Program-made: the position numbers and the translations under genes
Notes under the pieces: generated by a model
The model's input: only the letters and a program-made list of their open reading frames with translations
What the model was told of the DNA's origin: nothing
Database searches by the model: none
Origin: CAZVYS01 sp964630755
GTDB lineage: Bacteria; Patescibacteriota; Microgenomatia; UBA1400; CG1-02-47-37
Length of the DNA: 64,000 bases
Direction of reading: 5' to 3'
Assembly: GCA_964630755.1 (NCBI GenBank)
Contig: CAZVYS010000001.1
Coordinates: 31,663-95,662 of the forward strand
Shown: one piece after another, positions 1 through 7,610 of the stretch
How the letters are laid out: the number at the start of each line of letters is the position of its first letter
Position numbering within the stretch: the stretch's first letter is position 1

Positions 1-608
1 ACGTTTCCGAAGGCAAGATAACTATTAGCGGACAGGATATTCGTAAGTTGGCTAAAAAAGATTTACGATCACATATTGGTTTTGTGACCCAAGAGTCCTT
101 TGTTTTCTCTGGGACTGTGGCAGAAAACCTTCGATATGCAAAAGTTGATGCAACTGATGATGAAATTATGACTGCTATTAAGAAAGCTTATGCGTGGGAA
201 TTTATTAAGAACTTTAAAAAAGGCATTCAGACCGAAATTGGAGAACGGGGAATAAAACTGTCAGGAGGACAACGTCAACGCTTGTCCATTGCTCGAACTA
301 TACTAAAAAATCCATCGATACTTATCTTAGATGAAGCGACCAACTCTCTTGATTCTGAGTCTGAGATGGCTGTGCAGCAAGCTCTTGAAAATTTTATGAA
401 AGATCGAACAGTGATTGTGGTGGCGCATCGTTTGTCTACTGTGCAAAATGCCGATAAGATTTATTTAATTGATGATGGTCAAGTTCAAGAAGAAGGCAAC
501 CATCAAGAACTTCTGAAGAAAAACGGAGTTTATAAAATGTTGTATGAAATTCAATCTGGTGGTTTTGAGAAAAATCGCAAGATTATGCAAGAGTATGAAC
601 TTTTATGA
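1..608 (+). CDS. ABC exporter, C-terminal ATP-binding part (5' truncated by window edge)
   Basis: The open frame runs in from the left edge, so the membrane domain and Walker A lie outside the window. Visible nucleotide-binding motifs in order are the Q-loop region (FVTQESFVFSGTV), the signature LSGGQRQRL, Walker B ILILDEATNSLD and the H-loop VVAHRLSTV. The order and the spacing are those of the fused permease-ATPase exporters (MsbA/LmrA type), which pump lipids, peptides or drugs out of the cell; the substrate cannot be told. The stop codon overlaps the next start (ATGA), which implies translational coupling with the phosphotransferase gene. Confidence 0.93.
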   Translation, partial: VSEGKITISGQDIRKLAKKDLRSHIGFVTQESFVFSGTVAENLRYAKVDATDDEIMTAIKKAYAWEFIKNFKKGIQTEIGERGIKLSGGQRQRLSIARTILKNPSILILDEATNSLDSESEMAVQQALENFMKDRTVIVVAHRLSTVQNADKIYLIDDGQVQEEGNHQELLKKNGVYKMLYEIQSGGFEKNRKIMQEYELL

Positions 609-1705
609 TAAAACTTGATCTTTCTGATCGAACAAATATGTTTTACTGGCAGACTAATCGTCGGATTTCTGCCAAAGTGATGAAAGAAATATTTTTAGAT
701 CGATCTAAAAGCTTTGATAAATCAGTAATAAAACCAGCAGTTGAGTATGGAATGCAAAAGGCTGGAAAAAGTAAAAAAGAATCAAAAGTTGTAGAAATTG
801 GAGATTTAATAACAGATGGTTTGGTAAACAATGTATTAAGAGTAAGAATTGCCGATGAAACTGAAGTGATTTTTCGAATGCATCCAAAAGGAGTTAAAAA
901 CGGATACTTCTGGGCAGAAAGTGTAGCGGCTTTTAAGGCTATAGAAAAAGGGGTGTCAACATATACTACTTATATTATTGTTGATGACAGAGAAAAGTTT
1001 GATTTTGATTTTATGATCATGGAAGCTTTACCAGGTGAAACAATGAGAAATTTTACAAAATCAGGAGAAATTGAGTATCAGTGGGAAGAACAGTTAATTA
1101 GACAAACAGGGAAATATTTAGGCTTGATTCATCAAGTGAAACCAAAGGGTTTTGGATTTTTTGATAATCAAGTGGCTAAAAAAGAACAAATATTGAAAGG
1201 GCAGTATAAAACTTTTAAAGAACATATCTTTGCAGCCTTAGATAATGATCTTGATAACTTAGAAAAGTTTAAAACTATTAAAAAAGGCCAAAAGAAAAAA
1301 ATAAAAAAACTATTTGAAGATGGTAAAGATTTAATGAATTGTAAGTCACCTGTCTTAATCCATAATGACGTAGCTGACTGGAATACTTTATCTAATGGCA
1401 AAAAAGTAACAGGTATTATTGACTGGGATGAAAGTGTATCTGGAGACCCGGTGATGGATTTTTCTGCTTATAGTTTGTTTTTTGGAGAACCTAGAATGAG
1501 TTGGTTTAAAGAAGGGTATAAGGAAACTAATGACATACCAGATAACTTTGAAGATAAATTCCAGCTGTTTAAATTAAGGTATTTGGTATCAAAGCTTTGG
1601 TTAAGGGTAAGTATGGCTTCTGTTCATGATTCACCAGGACTTCAGCGAAATATTAAACGTGGCTTTGAAGCTTTAGAGGAAGTATTTACTTATTTTAAGG
1701 TTTAG
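605..1705 (+). CDS. Aminoglycoside phosphotransferase-fold kinase (APH/choline kinase-like)
   Basis: 366 residues. The catalytic-loop motif HNDVADWN (about residue 258) and the following metal-binding segment IIDWDESVSGDP are the Brenner-type motifs of the APH/choline kinase fold, which phosphorylates small hydroxylated molecules with ATP. A conserved EALPGE-type hinge segment (about 140) lies upstream. The start overlaps the stop of the ABC exporter gene by 4 nt and the 2H phosphoesterase follows after 6 nt, so the three genes probably form one operon. The substrate is unknown; fold membership is no evidence of antibiotic resistance. Confidence 0.8.
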   Translation: MIKLDLSDRTNMFYWQTNRRISAKVMKEIFLDRSKSFDKSVIKPAVEYGMQKAGKSKKESKVVEIGDLITDGLVNNVLRVRIADETEVIFRMHPKGVKNGYFWAESVAAFKAIEKGVSTYTTYIIVDDREKFDFDFMIMEALPGETMRNFTKSGEIEYQWEEQLIRQTGKYLGLIHQVKPKGFGFFDNQVAKKEQILKGQYKTFKEHIFAALDNDLDNLEKFKTIKKGQKKKIKKLFEDGKDLMNCKSPVLIHNDVADWNTLSNGKKVTGIIDWDESVSGDPVMDFSAYSLFFGEPRMSWFKEGYKETNDIPDNFEDKFQLFKLRYLVSKLWLRVSMASVHDSPGLQRNIKRGFEALEEVFTYFKV

Positions 1706-1711
1706 AGTGTC

Positions 1712-2215
1712 ATGAAAAATAACTATTCATTGTGGGTAGTGCCACCTACAAAGATTAAGCAACAACTAGAAACTGTTATAAATCAGTTGAGTAATGAGTA
1801 TAATGCGCCCAGATTTGAAGCTCATATGACAATTTTAGGAGGATTTGATGAAGAAGAAAAAGAAATGCTTAATAAAGCGCGGCAAATAGCTAAAAAAATA
1901 AAACCATTTGTATTGAGCCTAGATAAAGTTTCTTGCAGTACAACCTATGTTCAAAATGTTTTAGTTAGAGTAACCGTAACCAAAGAAGTACTTGAAGCTA
2001 ACATGGTGGCAAAAAAAGTAATGAAAAAAGAAAATGACATGTTTATGCCGCATATTAGCCTAATGTATGGGGATCATACTATGAAAGAAAGAGCTGAGAT
2101 TGCTTTAAAAATTAATCTACCCAGAGAGATATCATTTGATGTAAGCAAACTGGTGGTAATGGAAACTGGAGCTAATATTGAAAAATGGAAGTGTTTAGAC
2201 GAGATTTCATTCTGA
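1712..2215 (+). CDS. 2H phosphoesterase (cyclic phosphodiesterase/2'-5' RNA ligase superfamily)
   Basis: 167 residues with the two diagnostic H-x-T/S-hydrophobic motifs: HMTILGG near residue 38 and HISLMYG near 111. In the 2H superfamily these two histidines act on cyclic phosphates or 2'-5' linked RNA ends. The short bilobed architecture and the N-terminal SLWVVPP segment resemble the cyclic phosphodiesterase/LigT-like branch. It is the last gene of the first + strand operon and its TGA stop forms the first bases of a terminator hairpin. The actual substrate is not visible. Confidence 0.75.
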   Translation: MKNNYSLWVVPPTKIKQQLETVINQLSNEYNAPRFEAHMTILGGFDEEEKEMLNKARQIAKKIKPFVLSLDKVSCSTTYVQNVLVRVTVTKEVLEANMVAKKVMKKENDMFMPHISLMYGDHTMKERAEIALKINLPREISFDVSKLVVMETGANIEKWKCLDEISF

Positions 2216-2233
2216 CAAGGCCGGGCCTTGTCA
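2213..2233. terminator. Bidirectional terminator between convergent genes
   Basis: TGACAAGGC (2213-2221), loop CGG, GCCTTGTCA (2225-2233): a perfect 9-bp stem. It begins at the stop codon of the 2H gene and ends 2 nt before the end of the opposite-strand transglycosylase gene, and is followed by a T-rich stretch on the + strand. Confidence 0.75.
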
Positions 2234-2234
2234 T

Positions 2235-2813
2235 TTAATTAGGGATGCAGTTTGGCCAAATGTAGGCTTGGTTAATCGATAAAACATAGGCAGCTGTTCT
2301 AGCTGATTCTTTGGCGTTGAAGCGTAAATCTGGGTTTATGTCTTTATTCATCAAGTTTCTGTAGTGGATCCAAGTGTTGGGAGAAAACTGAAACAAACCA
2401 GCATAAGATAAATGCTGAGAACTTGGGTTAAAATCAGATTCACAGACTGCAATGTGACGAAAAATATGAAGGTCAATATTGTATTCTTTTGCGTATTTTT
2501 CAAAAAAACCATGAATTTCTTCGGAGGTGAACTCAGGTTGCGGAGATGGACTGGGCCCGGCATTCGCCGGGTAAAGTTTTTTAATATTCTCAGTAGTTTC
2601 AGGGGTATTCACCCCTGAGTTATTACTAGTAGTTTTTTGGACTTTTGGAGAAGGTATGGGTGATGGAGCGGGAAAGTATGATAAGTCAGGAGTGAAGGTA
2701 GAAACAGGGTCTAGAAATTCTTGATTTTCTAATAAATTTTGCTGACTAATAATAACTAAGGGAATAATTACAAAAATAACAAGCTTGAACCAAGATAATG
2801 GTTTTTTTAACAT
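2235..2813 (-). CDS. Membrane-anchored lytic transglycosylase (SLT domain)
   Basis: 192 residues. An N-terminal hydrophobic helix (about 9-23) is followed by a Pro/Ser/Thr-rich linker and a C-terminal SLT-type domain (about 97-192). The catalytic glutamate is in CESDFNP and is followed by YAGLFQFSPNTW, the counterpart of the usual G-L-x-Q-x-x-P-x-T motif. Such enzymes cleave peptidoglycan between MurNAc and GlcNAc, here probably on the outer face of the membrane. Two perfect palindromes lie in the linker-coding part (2556-2571, 2599-2618) and encode the peptides PANAG and GVNTP. Confidence 0.85.
   Translation of the reverse strand: MLKKPLSWFKLVIFVIIPLVIISQQNLLENQEFLDPVSTFTPDLSYFPAPSPIPSPKVQKTTSNNSGVNTPETTENIKKLYPANAGPSPSPQPEFTSEEIHGFFEKYAKEYNIDLHIFRHIAVCESDFNPSSQHLSYAGLFQFSPNTWIHYRNLMNKDINPDLRFNAKESARTAAYVLSINQAYIWPNCIPN
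2556..2571. repeat. In-gene palindrome, ATTC loop
   Basis: CCCGGC-ATTC-GCCGGG, perfect 6-bp stem, inside the linker of the transglycosylase gene. It is GC-rich compared with its surroundings and has the same loop as the palindrome at 2599-2618. Confidence 0.6.
2599..2618. repeat. In-gene palindrome, ATTC loop (second copy)
   Basis: TCAGGGGT-ATTC-ACCCCTGA, perfect 8-bp stem in frame with the transglycosylase linker. It shares the loop tetranucleotide with the palindrome 28 bp away but not the stem sequence. Confidence 0.6.
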
Positions 2814-2839
2814 ATTTTACAAAGAGCAGAGATTATCCC

Positions 2840-3343
2840 CTATTTTCTTTTGAGCTGAAAATAGATGAAGGTATGCCGATTTTCTTTTTGGAGCTGACTA
2901 GTTTTTGTTAATTTAAACTGAGATTGATATTTAGGAAAGAAAACGTCAGCTTTGAAATTTCCTTTAACACGAGTAATATATAGTTTGTCAGTTAAGGGAA
3001 GTGCTAAGTTGTAGATTTGACCACCGCCGATAATAAAAATCTCTTGATTATCTTTGGTTTGAGCTAGTTTAATAGCTTTTTTTAATGAATTAACAAAGTA
3101 TACATTTTGCTTTGGAGCGGAATGATTTTTACTTCTTGATATGACAATGTGATCTCGACCAGGTAAAACACGCCCCAGAGATTCAAAGGTTTTTCTGCCC
3201 ATAATAATAGGGTGACCGATGGTAAGGCTCTTAAATCTTTTTAAGTCAGCTGAGATATGCCAAAGGAGTTGATTGGTTTTAGTACTACCGATACCGAGTT
3301 TGTCATCGTGGGCAACAATTATTGAGATAGTTGGTTTTTTCAT
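2840..3343 (-). CDS. folA: Dihydrofolate reductase
   Basis: 167 residues, normal length. Reduces dihydrofolate to tetrahydrofolate with NADPH. Visible family motifs: N-terminal SIIVAHDDKLGIG, LLWHISADLKRFK with the substrate-binding acidic residue at D32, PIIMGRKTFESLG (NADPH site), and IFIIGGGQIY. The start overlaps the last base of thyA, so the two are coupled. The pairing is functional: ThyA makes dihydrofolate and FolA recycles it. Confidence 0.96.
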   Translation of the reverse strand: MKKPTISIIVAHDDKLGIGSTKTNQLLWHISADLKRFKSLTIGHPIIMGRKTFESLGRVLPGRDHIVISRSKNHSAPKQNVYFVNSLKKAIKLAQTKDNQEIFIIGGGQIYNLALPLTDKLYITRVKGNFKADVFFPKYQSQFKLTKTSQLQKENRHTFIYFQLKRK

Positions 3344-4290
3344 TAAAATCCGCCAACAACAGTGATTTTACCTCTAATTGGTGGGTGGAATTGATAATTA
3401 GTTAACTTAAAGTCATTGAACTTAAAACGATCAATGTCTTTGACTTTGGAGTTTAGTTTCATGGTTGGAAAAGGCAAAGGTTTTCGTTTAAGTTGCTCTT
3501 TGACTTGATCAAAGTGGTTTTCGTAGATATGAGCATCGCCAAAAGTGTGGACAAACTCACCGGGTTTGTAGCCGGTAACATGAGCCAGTAGCAGAGTAAG
3601 CAGAGCGTAGGAAGCAATATTAAAAGGCACCCCTAGAAACATGTCGGCTGATCGTTGGTAAAGGAGCAAGGAAAGTTTATCGCCGGTAATGTTGATGTGA
3701 AACATGGTGTGACAAGGGGCAATGACTGCAGATTTTTTTCTTGAAGAGGCCATCTCGTAAATGGAACCGGCGTTCCAGGCTGAGATAATGTAGTGTTTTT
3801 TTTGTGGTTTTTGCTTGATTTTATCTAAGGCCCATTTTAATTGATCAATAGTGCGACCAGATTCGGTAGGCCAGTTACGCCATTGAACTCCATAAACAGG
3901 ACCAATGTCGCCCCACTTTTTCATAAAAGCTTTGTCTTTTTTAGCTTTATCAATAAAATCTTCTAGAGTTAATTTTGGCAACTTGCCTTGTTTCATTAGT
4001 TTTTTGTAGGGCTTGTAAGCCCAGTCATCCCAAATATGGACGTTGTTGTCAACTAAGTACTTGATGTTACTGGAGCCTGATAAAAACCAGATAAGTTCAT
4101 GGGCAATGCCCCGCCAGAAGGTTTTTTTGGTAGTTAAGAGCGGAAAACCTTGAGAAAGATCAAAGCGTATTTGGCGACCAAAAACAGATTTTAATTTAAC
4201 TCCAGTTGAATGAGACACTTTCCAGGCACCATTATCTAAAATATCTTTTAATAAGTTTAGATATTGATGTTCTGGATGATTATTAGACAT
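3343..4290 (-). CDS. thyA: Thymidylate synthase
   Basis: 315 residues. Methylates dUMP to dTMP using methylene-tetrahydrofolate. The catalytic cysteine is in APCHTMFHI, followed by QRSADMFLGVPFNIASYALL, the dUMP/folate-binding region of the family. N-terminal RQIRFDLSQGFPLLTTKK and C-terminal FKLTNYQFHPPIRGKI are also typical. It is 24 nt downstream of truB and overlaps folA by one base. Retaining dTMP synthesis fits a reduced genome that salvages other nucleotides. Confidence 0.97.
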   Translation of the reverse strand: MSNNHPEHQYLNLLKDILDNGAWKVSHSTGVKLKSVFGRQIRFDLSQGFPLLTTKKTFWRGIAHELIWFLSGSSNIKYLVDNNVHIWDDWAYKPYKKLMKQGKLPKLTLEDFIDKAKKDKAFMKKWGDIGPVYGVQWRNWPTESGRTIDQLKWALDKIKQKPQKKHYIISAWNAGSIYEMASSRKKSAVIAPCHTMFHINITGDKLSLLLYQRSADMFLGVPFNIASYALLTLLLAHVTGYKPGEFVHTFGDAHIYENHFDQVKEQLKRKPLPFPTMKLNSKVKDIDRFKFNDFKLTNYQFHPPIRGKITVVGGF

Positions 4291-4314
4291 AGGTAATTTT
4301 TACCTTTTATTTAA

Positions 4315-5133
4315 CTAATCTGCAAGAGGAATTGAGTCTTTAAGGCTGAATTTTCCAACTTTAAGACGCTTGATGTTTAAAGCAAGGGCGGGAATATTTA
4401 GTTTTTGGCCAATGTTATTAGCTAACGAACGCATATAAGTACCAGATGAGCAAGAAATCTTAAGAGTGGCAGTGGAAAAAGTATTAATGGAGTTTTGATT
4501 AAAGAATGCTTGCCAAGTCTTTTTAATTTGGGATTGTCGAAAGTCTCCTTTTACTAGTTTAATTGATTGAAGTATGTGCTTTTTGAGACTAATAGCAGAA
4601 ATTCTGTTTATTGAAATTAGATTAATAGAGTTAATGGTGATTTTTCGAGTGGGAATTTTGATTTTATTTAGCTGATTAGTCCGAGCGTAATAGAAAAGCG
4701 GCCTACCTTTAACAGTTTTAGATGAATAGGGTGGATAAACTTGAACTTGAGGACCAATATAGCTTGGTAAAAGACCTTCAAGGTTGGACCTTGAAGGTTG
4801 GTGTCTCGAGAGTCTATTTGTTATAGGCTTAGAAAGCCTACCTTCAAGGTTGGACCTTGAAGGGTGAGAAGGTAGACCAAGAAAGTCGTAAGTGTCGGTG
4901 GAGACACCAAAGACAATTGTTAGCTGATATGTTTTATCAAGATTAAGATATTGAGCTTTAAGCTTTTCAGTGGGATCAAGAATAATTAACAACACCCCCT
5001 CAGCTAAAGGGTCTAGCCGACCAGCATAGGTAAGTTTTTGATTTATTAGCTCAGGTTTTAGCTGTTGAAGCCTGTTAATGGCTTGAAGAGGCGTAAAACC
5101 TACAGGTTTATTTAAGTTGAAAATCTTTGCCAT
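4315..5133 (-). CDS. truB: tRNA pseudouridine-55 synthase with palindromic insert
   Basis: 272 residues. Makes pseudouridine 55 in the T-loop of tRNAs. Family motifs: NLNKPVGFT at the N-terminus, the catalytic AGRLDPLAEGVL segment (Asp about residue 42), VYPPYSSKTVKG (thumb region), and CSSGTYMRSLANN near the C-terminus. Between FGVSTDTYDF and the thumb lies an insert of about 45 residues containing PSRSNLEG twice; each copy is encoded by the same perfect palindrome (4774-4798 and 4840-4864). The insert lies where lengths can vary, so the enzyme is probably functional. The start overlaps the end of the glycosidase gene by 22 nt. Confidence 0.95.
   Translation of the reverse strand: MAKIFNLNKPVGFTPLQAINRLQQLKPELINQKLTYAGRLDPLAEGVLLIILDPTEKLKAQYLNLDKTYQLTIVFGVSTDTYDFLGLPSHPSRSNLEGRLSKPITNRLSRHQPSRSNLEGLLPSYIGPQVQVYPPYSSKTVKGRPLFYYARTNQLNKIKIPTRKITINSINLISINRISAISLKKHILQSIKLVKGDFRQSQIKKTWQAFFNQNSINTFSTATLKISCSSGTYMRSLANNIGQKLNIPALALNIKRLKVGKFSLKDSIPLAD
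4774..4798. repeat. Palindromic element family B, copy 1 (in truB)
   Basis: ACCTTCAAGGT-TGG-ACCTTGAAGGT: perfect 11-bp stem with a 3-nt loop, translated in frame as part of TruB. It is repeated almost exactly 42 bp further on. Confidence 0.8.
4840..4864. repeat. Palindromic element family B, copy 2 (in truB)
   Basis: Identical to the copy at 4774-4798 except for the last base. It is preceded by a second small hairpin AGGCTT-AGA-AAGCCT (4825-4839). Both copies are in the same reading frame and give the peptide PSRSNLEG. Confidence 0.8.
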
Positions 5134-6800
5134 ATGAATAAATCCTTAAAAGTTAATTGGCCGTCATTATTAGTATCAAGGGGCAGTAAAGTTTTAAATT
5201 GAATTTGGGTAGAAGAAGAATTTAAGGTAGAGATAGTTTGACGAGGTAAATAAAATGGCTTTAGTAACACAAATCGGTAAATAGTTTCAGGGATGACGCT
5301 GTAAAGTTTAATTGGTTGACTAAGTTGGTTTTTAAGATTAACGGCCATTTCTTTAACTAAGGTTTGATCCTGGTTATAGATTAAAAGCTGGTAATCAGTC
5401 TCTGATCTATCTTTAATAAATAGTCGTTTAGCTTTGATGATCAAGCTTGGAGGGGGAATTACTTTAATGGTGTTACTGAATTCTTCCCCAAAAAGAGAAA
5501 GATTGGTTTGAAGTTGAAAATTAAGCTGATACTCCCCTGGTGTTTCTGGAGTAGTTAGATCAATAGTAAAAGTATGATCAGAAAAAGGTTTAGTTGATTC
5601 AAGTTTTGTAATTGTAATGTTATTAGTCGGAAAATCGCCGGTTGGTTTTAAGAAGAAATCTTGATTCCAAATAGATTGTCCAGTGTTTTTGAAAGTGGTC
5701 GAAAACCGATAAGTAGAAGAGTCAATTAATTGACTGGGGATGTTTGACGAAATTAATTGACTATTATGAATTTGAACTGGTTGCCCAGAATTTTTTTCTA
5801 AGTTTTTAACTGCATAATAATGTGGGAAAAAATCATCGGTGTTTGGTTCTTGCCAAGCAAATTGACTAAAAGGTGGTTGAGGATAATTTAAAACAAAAGG
5901 AGTGATGGCCACTAGGTTTTTTTGATTCCAGATAGAAGTAAAGGCAGTGGTAAAAAAATCAGATAAGGCAGAGGTTTGATTGGTAGTTGCACCTAAAACT
6001 TTGCCTTGCTGGTGTATCCAGCCGGTTTCGGTTATAAAAATAGGCAAGTTTGATTTTAAGTTATATTTTGAAAGATAAGAAATTTCAGCTTGATAGCTTC
6101 TAAGACTACCAAATCCCTGACCGGAAACTGGGCCAGAAAATCCAGGATTAGGGTAAGAATGAGAATTCCAACCATCGAAAAGAGTAAAGATTTGATTATC
6201 TTCTTGATGCATTTGTCGCCAGTATTCAGTGGCTGTCATGGTTTGAGAAGAATTAGGGGCAGCAGTGTCAAAACCGGCTGGCAAGATAAAGTAATCTTTG
6301 GATGATTCTTTTAAAGCTGAGTGGAAAGCCTTGGTAATGGTGACATATTCTTGAGGATTGATATCTCCACCCCATTCTTTTTTATGATTTGGTTCATTAA
6401 ATAAAACTAGGTAGCGATTTTGAATCACCCAGTTTAATGAATCAAGAAACTTAACCCAATTATCAATATCTTTAAGCTCTGGTTTGGCCCAATAATCAGA
6501 AACTGGCTTGGTGGCAATTCTAACAATTGGAATAAGTTTTAACTTTCGACATTGATCAAAAATTTTCTGCCATTTATCAAGATTTTGATCGTTTTGACGG
6601 ATAACGAGAGTGACATAGCCCCATTGACCTTTTTGACTATTAACTAGTTTGGCGGCAGCTTCTAGGTCATCTATCTCTAAAACATGAATGCCGAATTTAT
6701 TATTGCTAACTGATAGTGGATCAGAAACAGCTTTGATCGGCTTTACAAACCAAAAAAAGCAGATTACAAAAACCAGAAAAATACTAATAATTCGTTTCAT
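5112..6800 (-). CDS. Secreted clan-A glycoside hydrolase-like protein with dockerin-like end
   Basis: 562 residues. The N-terminus has a signal/anchor helix (IISIFLVFVICFFWF). The first 330 residues look like a (beta/alpha)8 clan-A glycosidase: LFNEPNH (about 138) carries the usual acid/base Glu and PIFITETGW (about 253) the usual nucleophile. The next part looks beta-rich (about 340-450). The last 20 residues, DTNNDGQLTFKDLF, form one calcium-binding dockerin/EF-type loop. It probably acts outside the cell on polysaccharide; the family (GH5, GH39 or similar) cannot be fixed by eye. The end overlaps truB by 22 nt. Confidence 0.75.
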   Translation of the reverse strand: MKRIISIFLVFVICFFWFVKPIKAVSDPLSVSNNKFGIHVLEIDDLEAAAKLVNSQKGQWGYVTLVIRQNDQNLDKWQKIFDQCRKLKLIPIVRIATKPVSDYWAKPELKDIDNWVKFLDSLNWVIQNRYLVLFNEPNHKKEWGGDINPQEYVTITKAFHSALKESSKDYFILPAGFDTAAPNSSQTMTATEYWRQMHQEDNQIFTLFDGWNSHSYPNPGFSGPVSGQGFGSLRSYQAEISYLSKYNLKSNLPIFITETGWIHQQGKVLGATTNQTSALSDFFTTAFTSIWNQKNLVAITPFVLNYPQPPFSQFAWQEPNTDDFFPHYYAVKNLEKNSGQPVQIHNSQLISSNIPSQLIDSSTYRFSTTFKNTGQSIWNQDFFLKPTGDFPTNNITITKLESTKPFSDHTFTIDLTTPETPGEYQLNFQLQTNLSLFGEEFSNTIKVIPPPSLIIKAKRLFIKDRSETDYQLLIYNQDQTLVKEMAVNLKNQLSQPIKLYSVIPETIYRFVLLKPFYLPRQTISTLNSSSTQIQFKTLLPLDTNNDGQLTFKDLFIWQRFST

Positions 6801-6809
6801 GAATGGATA

Positions 6810-7610
6810 TTATACCTGTTTTGGAAATTTGGCTGTATAAGGATAATTAATCGGACCTAAGGGAATCCGATCTTGAGGATCATCTACAAATAAAACAATT
6901 GTTTTGCCCTTAGTGGCTTTTGGGTAATAACCTAAGTCATGCATAACTTGAGGAGAACCGCCAAATTTTTTACCAGTCCATTTGGCTGGACCAGCATCGG
7001 CAATAACAGCAATAACAGCAGCGCCATTACTAGGATTGATAACAATTACTTTTCGATATTTATACCAGCCTCTTAACTCTCTGAGGTCTTTTTTCCAGTT
7101 GGGTAAGTACAAAGTCTGAGCAGCAATATAATATTGTTCCATTTGGATATCTTTTTTAGATAATGCGCTTTTATTACCTGCCCAAAAACCCCAAGCGGCT
7201 TTACCTGGCGCTACTCCGGCTTGAGGAAAACTACGATTATTGGTTGAAGTATCACCAGGATAACGCATTAAGTGTTGCTCTAAGCCCATAAGGCCAATTT
7301 GGTGATTTAAACGATTGCCATCTAGGCTAGCAACAGCTTTGACTCCTAAAGTTTTCTTGATGCTATTTTCTAGTTTTTTTTCCTCTTTATTAGTTAAAAC
7401 CCTTGAAGATTTAGGCAAGACTTTATTAAGAAGATCTAAAAGTAGTTTTTTTAGTTCTTGCGATGTAATCAATCCTAAGGGAGCACGAAGAGCAGCTGGT
7501 TTATCTGGTAAAGCTTTTAAGTTTTGAGAGCCAGAGGATAAGAGTAAGCTACCGGCTAAGGTGGCAGAAGTTAAAAACTTTTTTGTATCTTTAGATGATT
7601 TTTTGGGCAT
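6810..7610 (-). CDS. Secreted protein with double-psi beta-barrel-like C-terminus, function unknown
   Basis: 266 residues. The N-terminus is basic followed by a hydrophobic stretch (FLTSATLAGSLLLSS), consistent with export. A charged helical region (about 45-90) follows. The C-terminal third (KVIVINPSNGAAVIAVIADAGPA, then GGSPQVMHDLGY) has the beta-rich pattern and the DAGPA/G-S-P signature seen in RlpA-like double-psi barrel proteins that bind cell-wall glycans. It starts 20 nt inside the end of gltX and lies next to a glycosidase, so an envelope role is a reasonable inference. Confidence 0.5.
   Translation of the reverse strand: MPKKSSKDTKKFLTSATLAGSLLLSSGSQNLKALPDKPAALRAPLGLITSQELKKLLLDLLNKVLPKSSRVLTNKEEKKLENSIKKTLGVKAVASLDGNRLNHQIGLMGLEQHLMRYPGDTSTNNRSFPQAGVAPGKAAWGFWAGNKSALSKKDIQMEQYYIAAQTLYLPNWKKDLRELRGWYKYRKVIVINPSNGAAVIAVIADAGPAKWTGKKFGGSPQVMHDLGYYPKATKGKTIVLFVDDPQDRIPLGPINYPYTAKFPKQV

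Noticed and set aside
605..1705. Aminoglycoside resistance gene
   Set aside because: Only the fold is supported; APH-fold kinases act on many metabolites and no resistance context is present.
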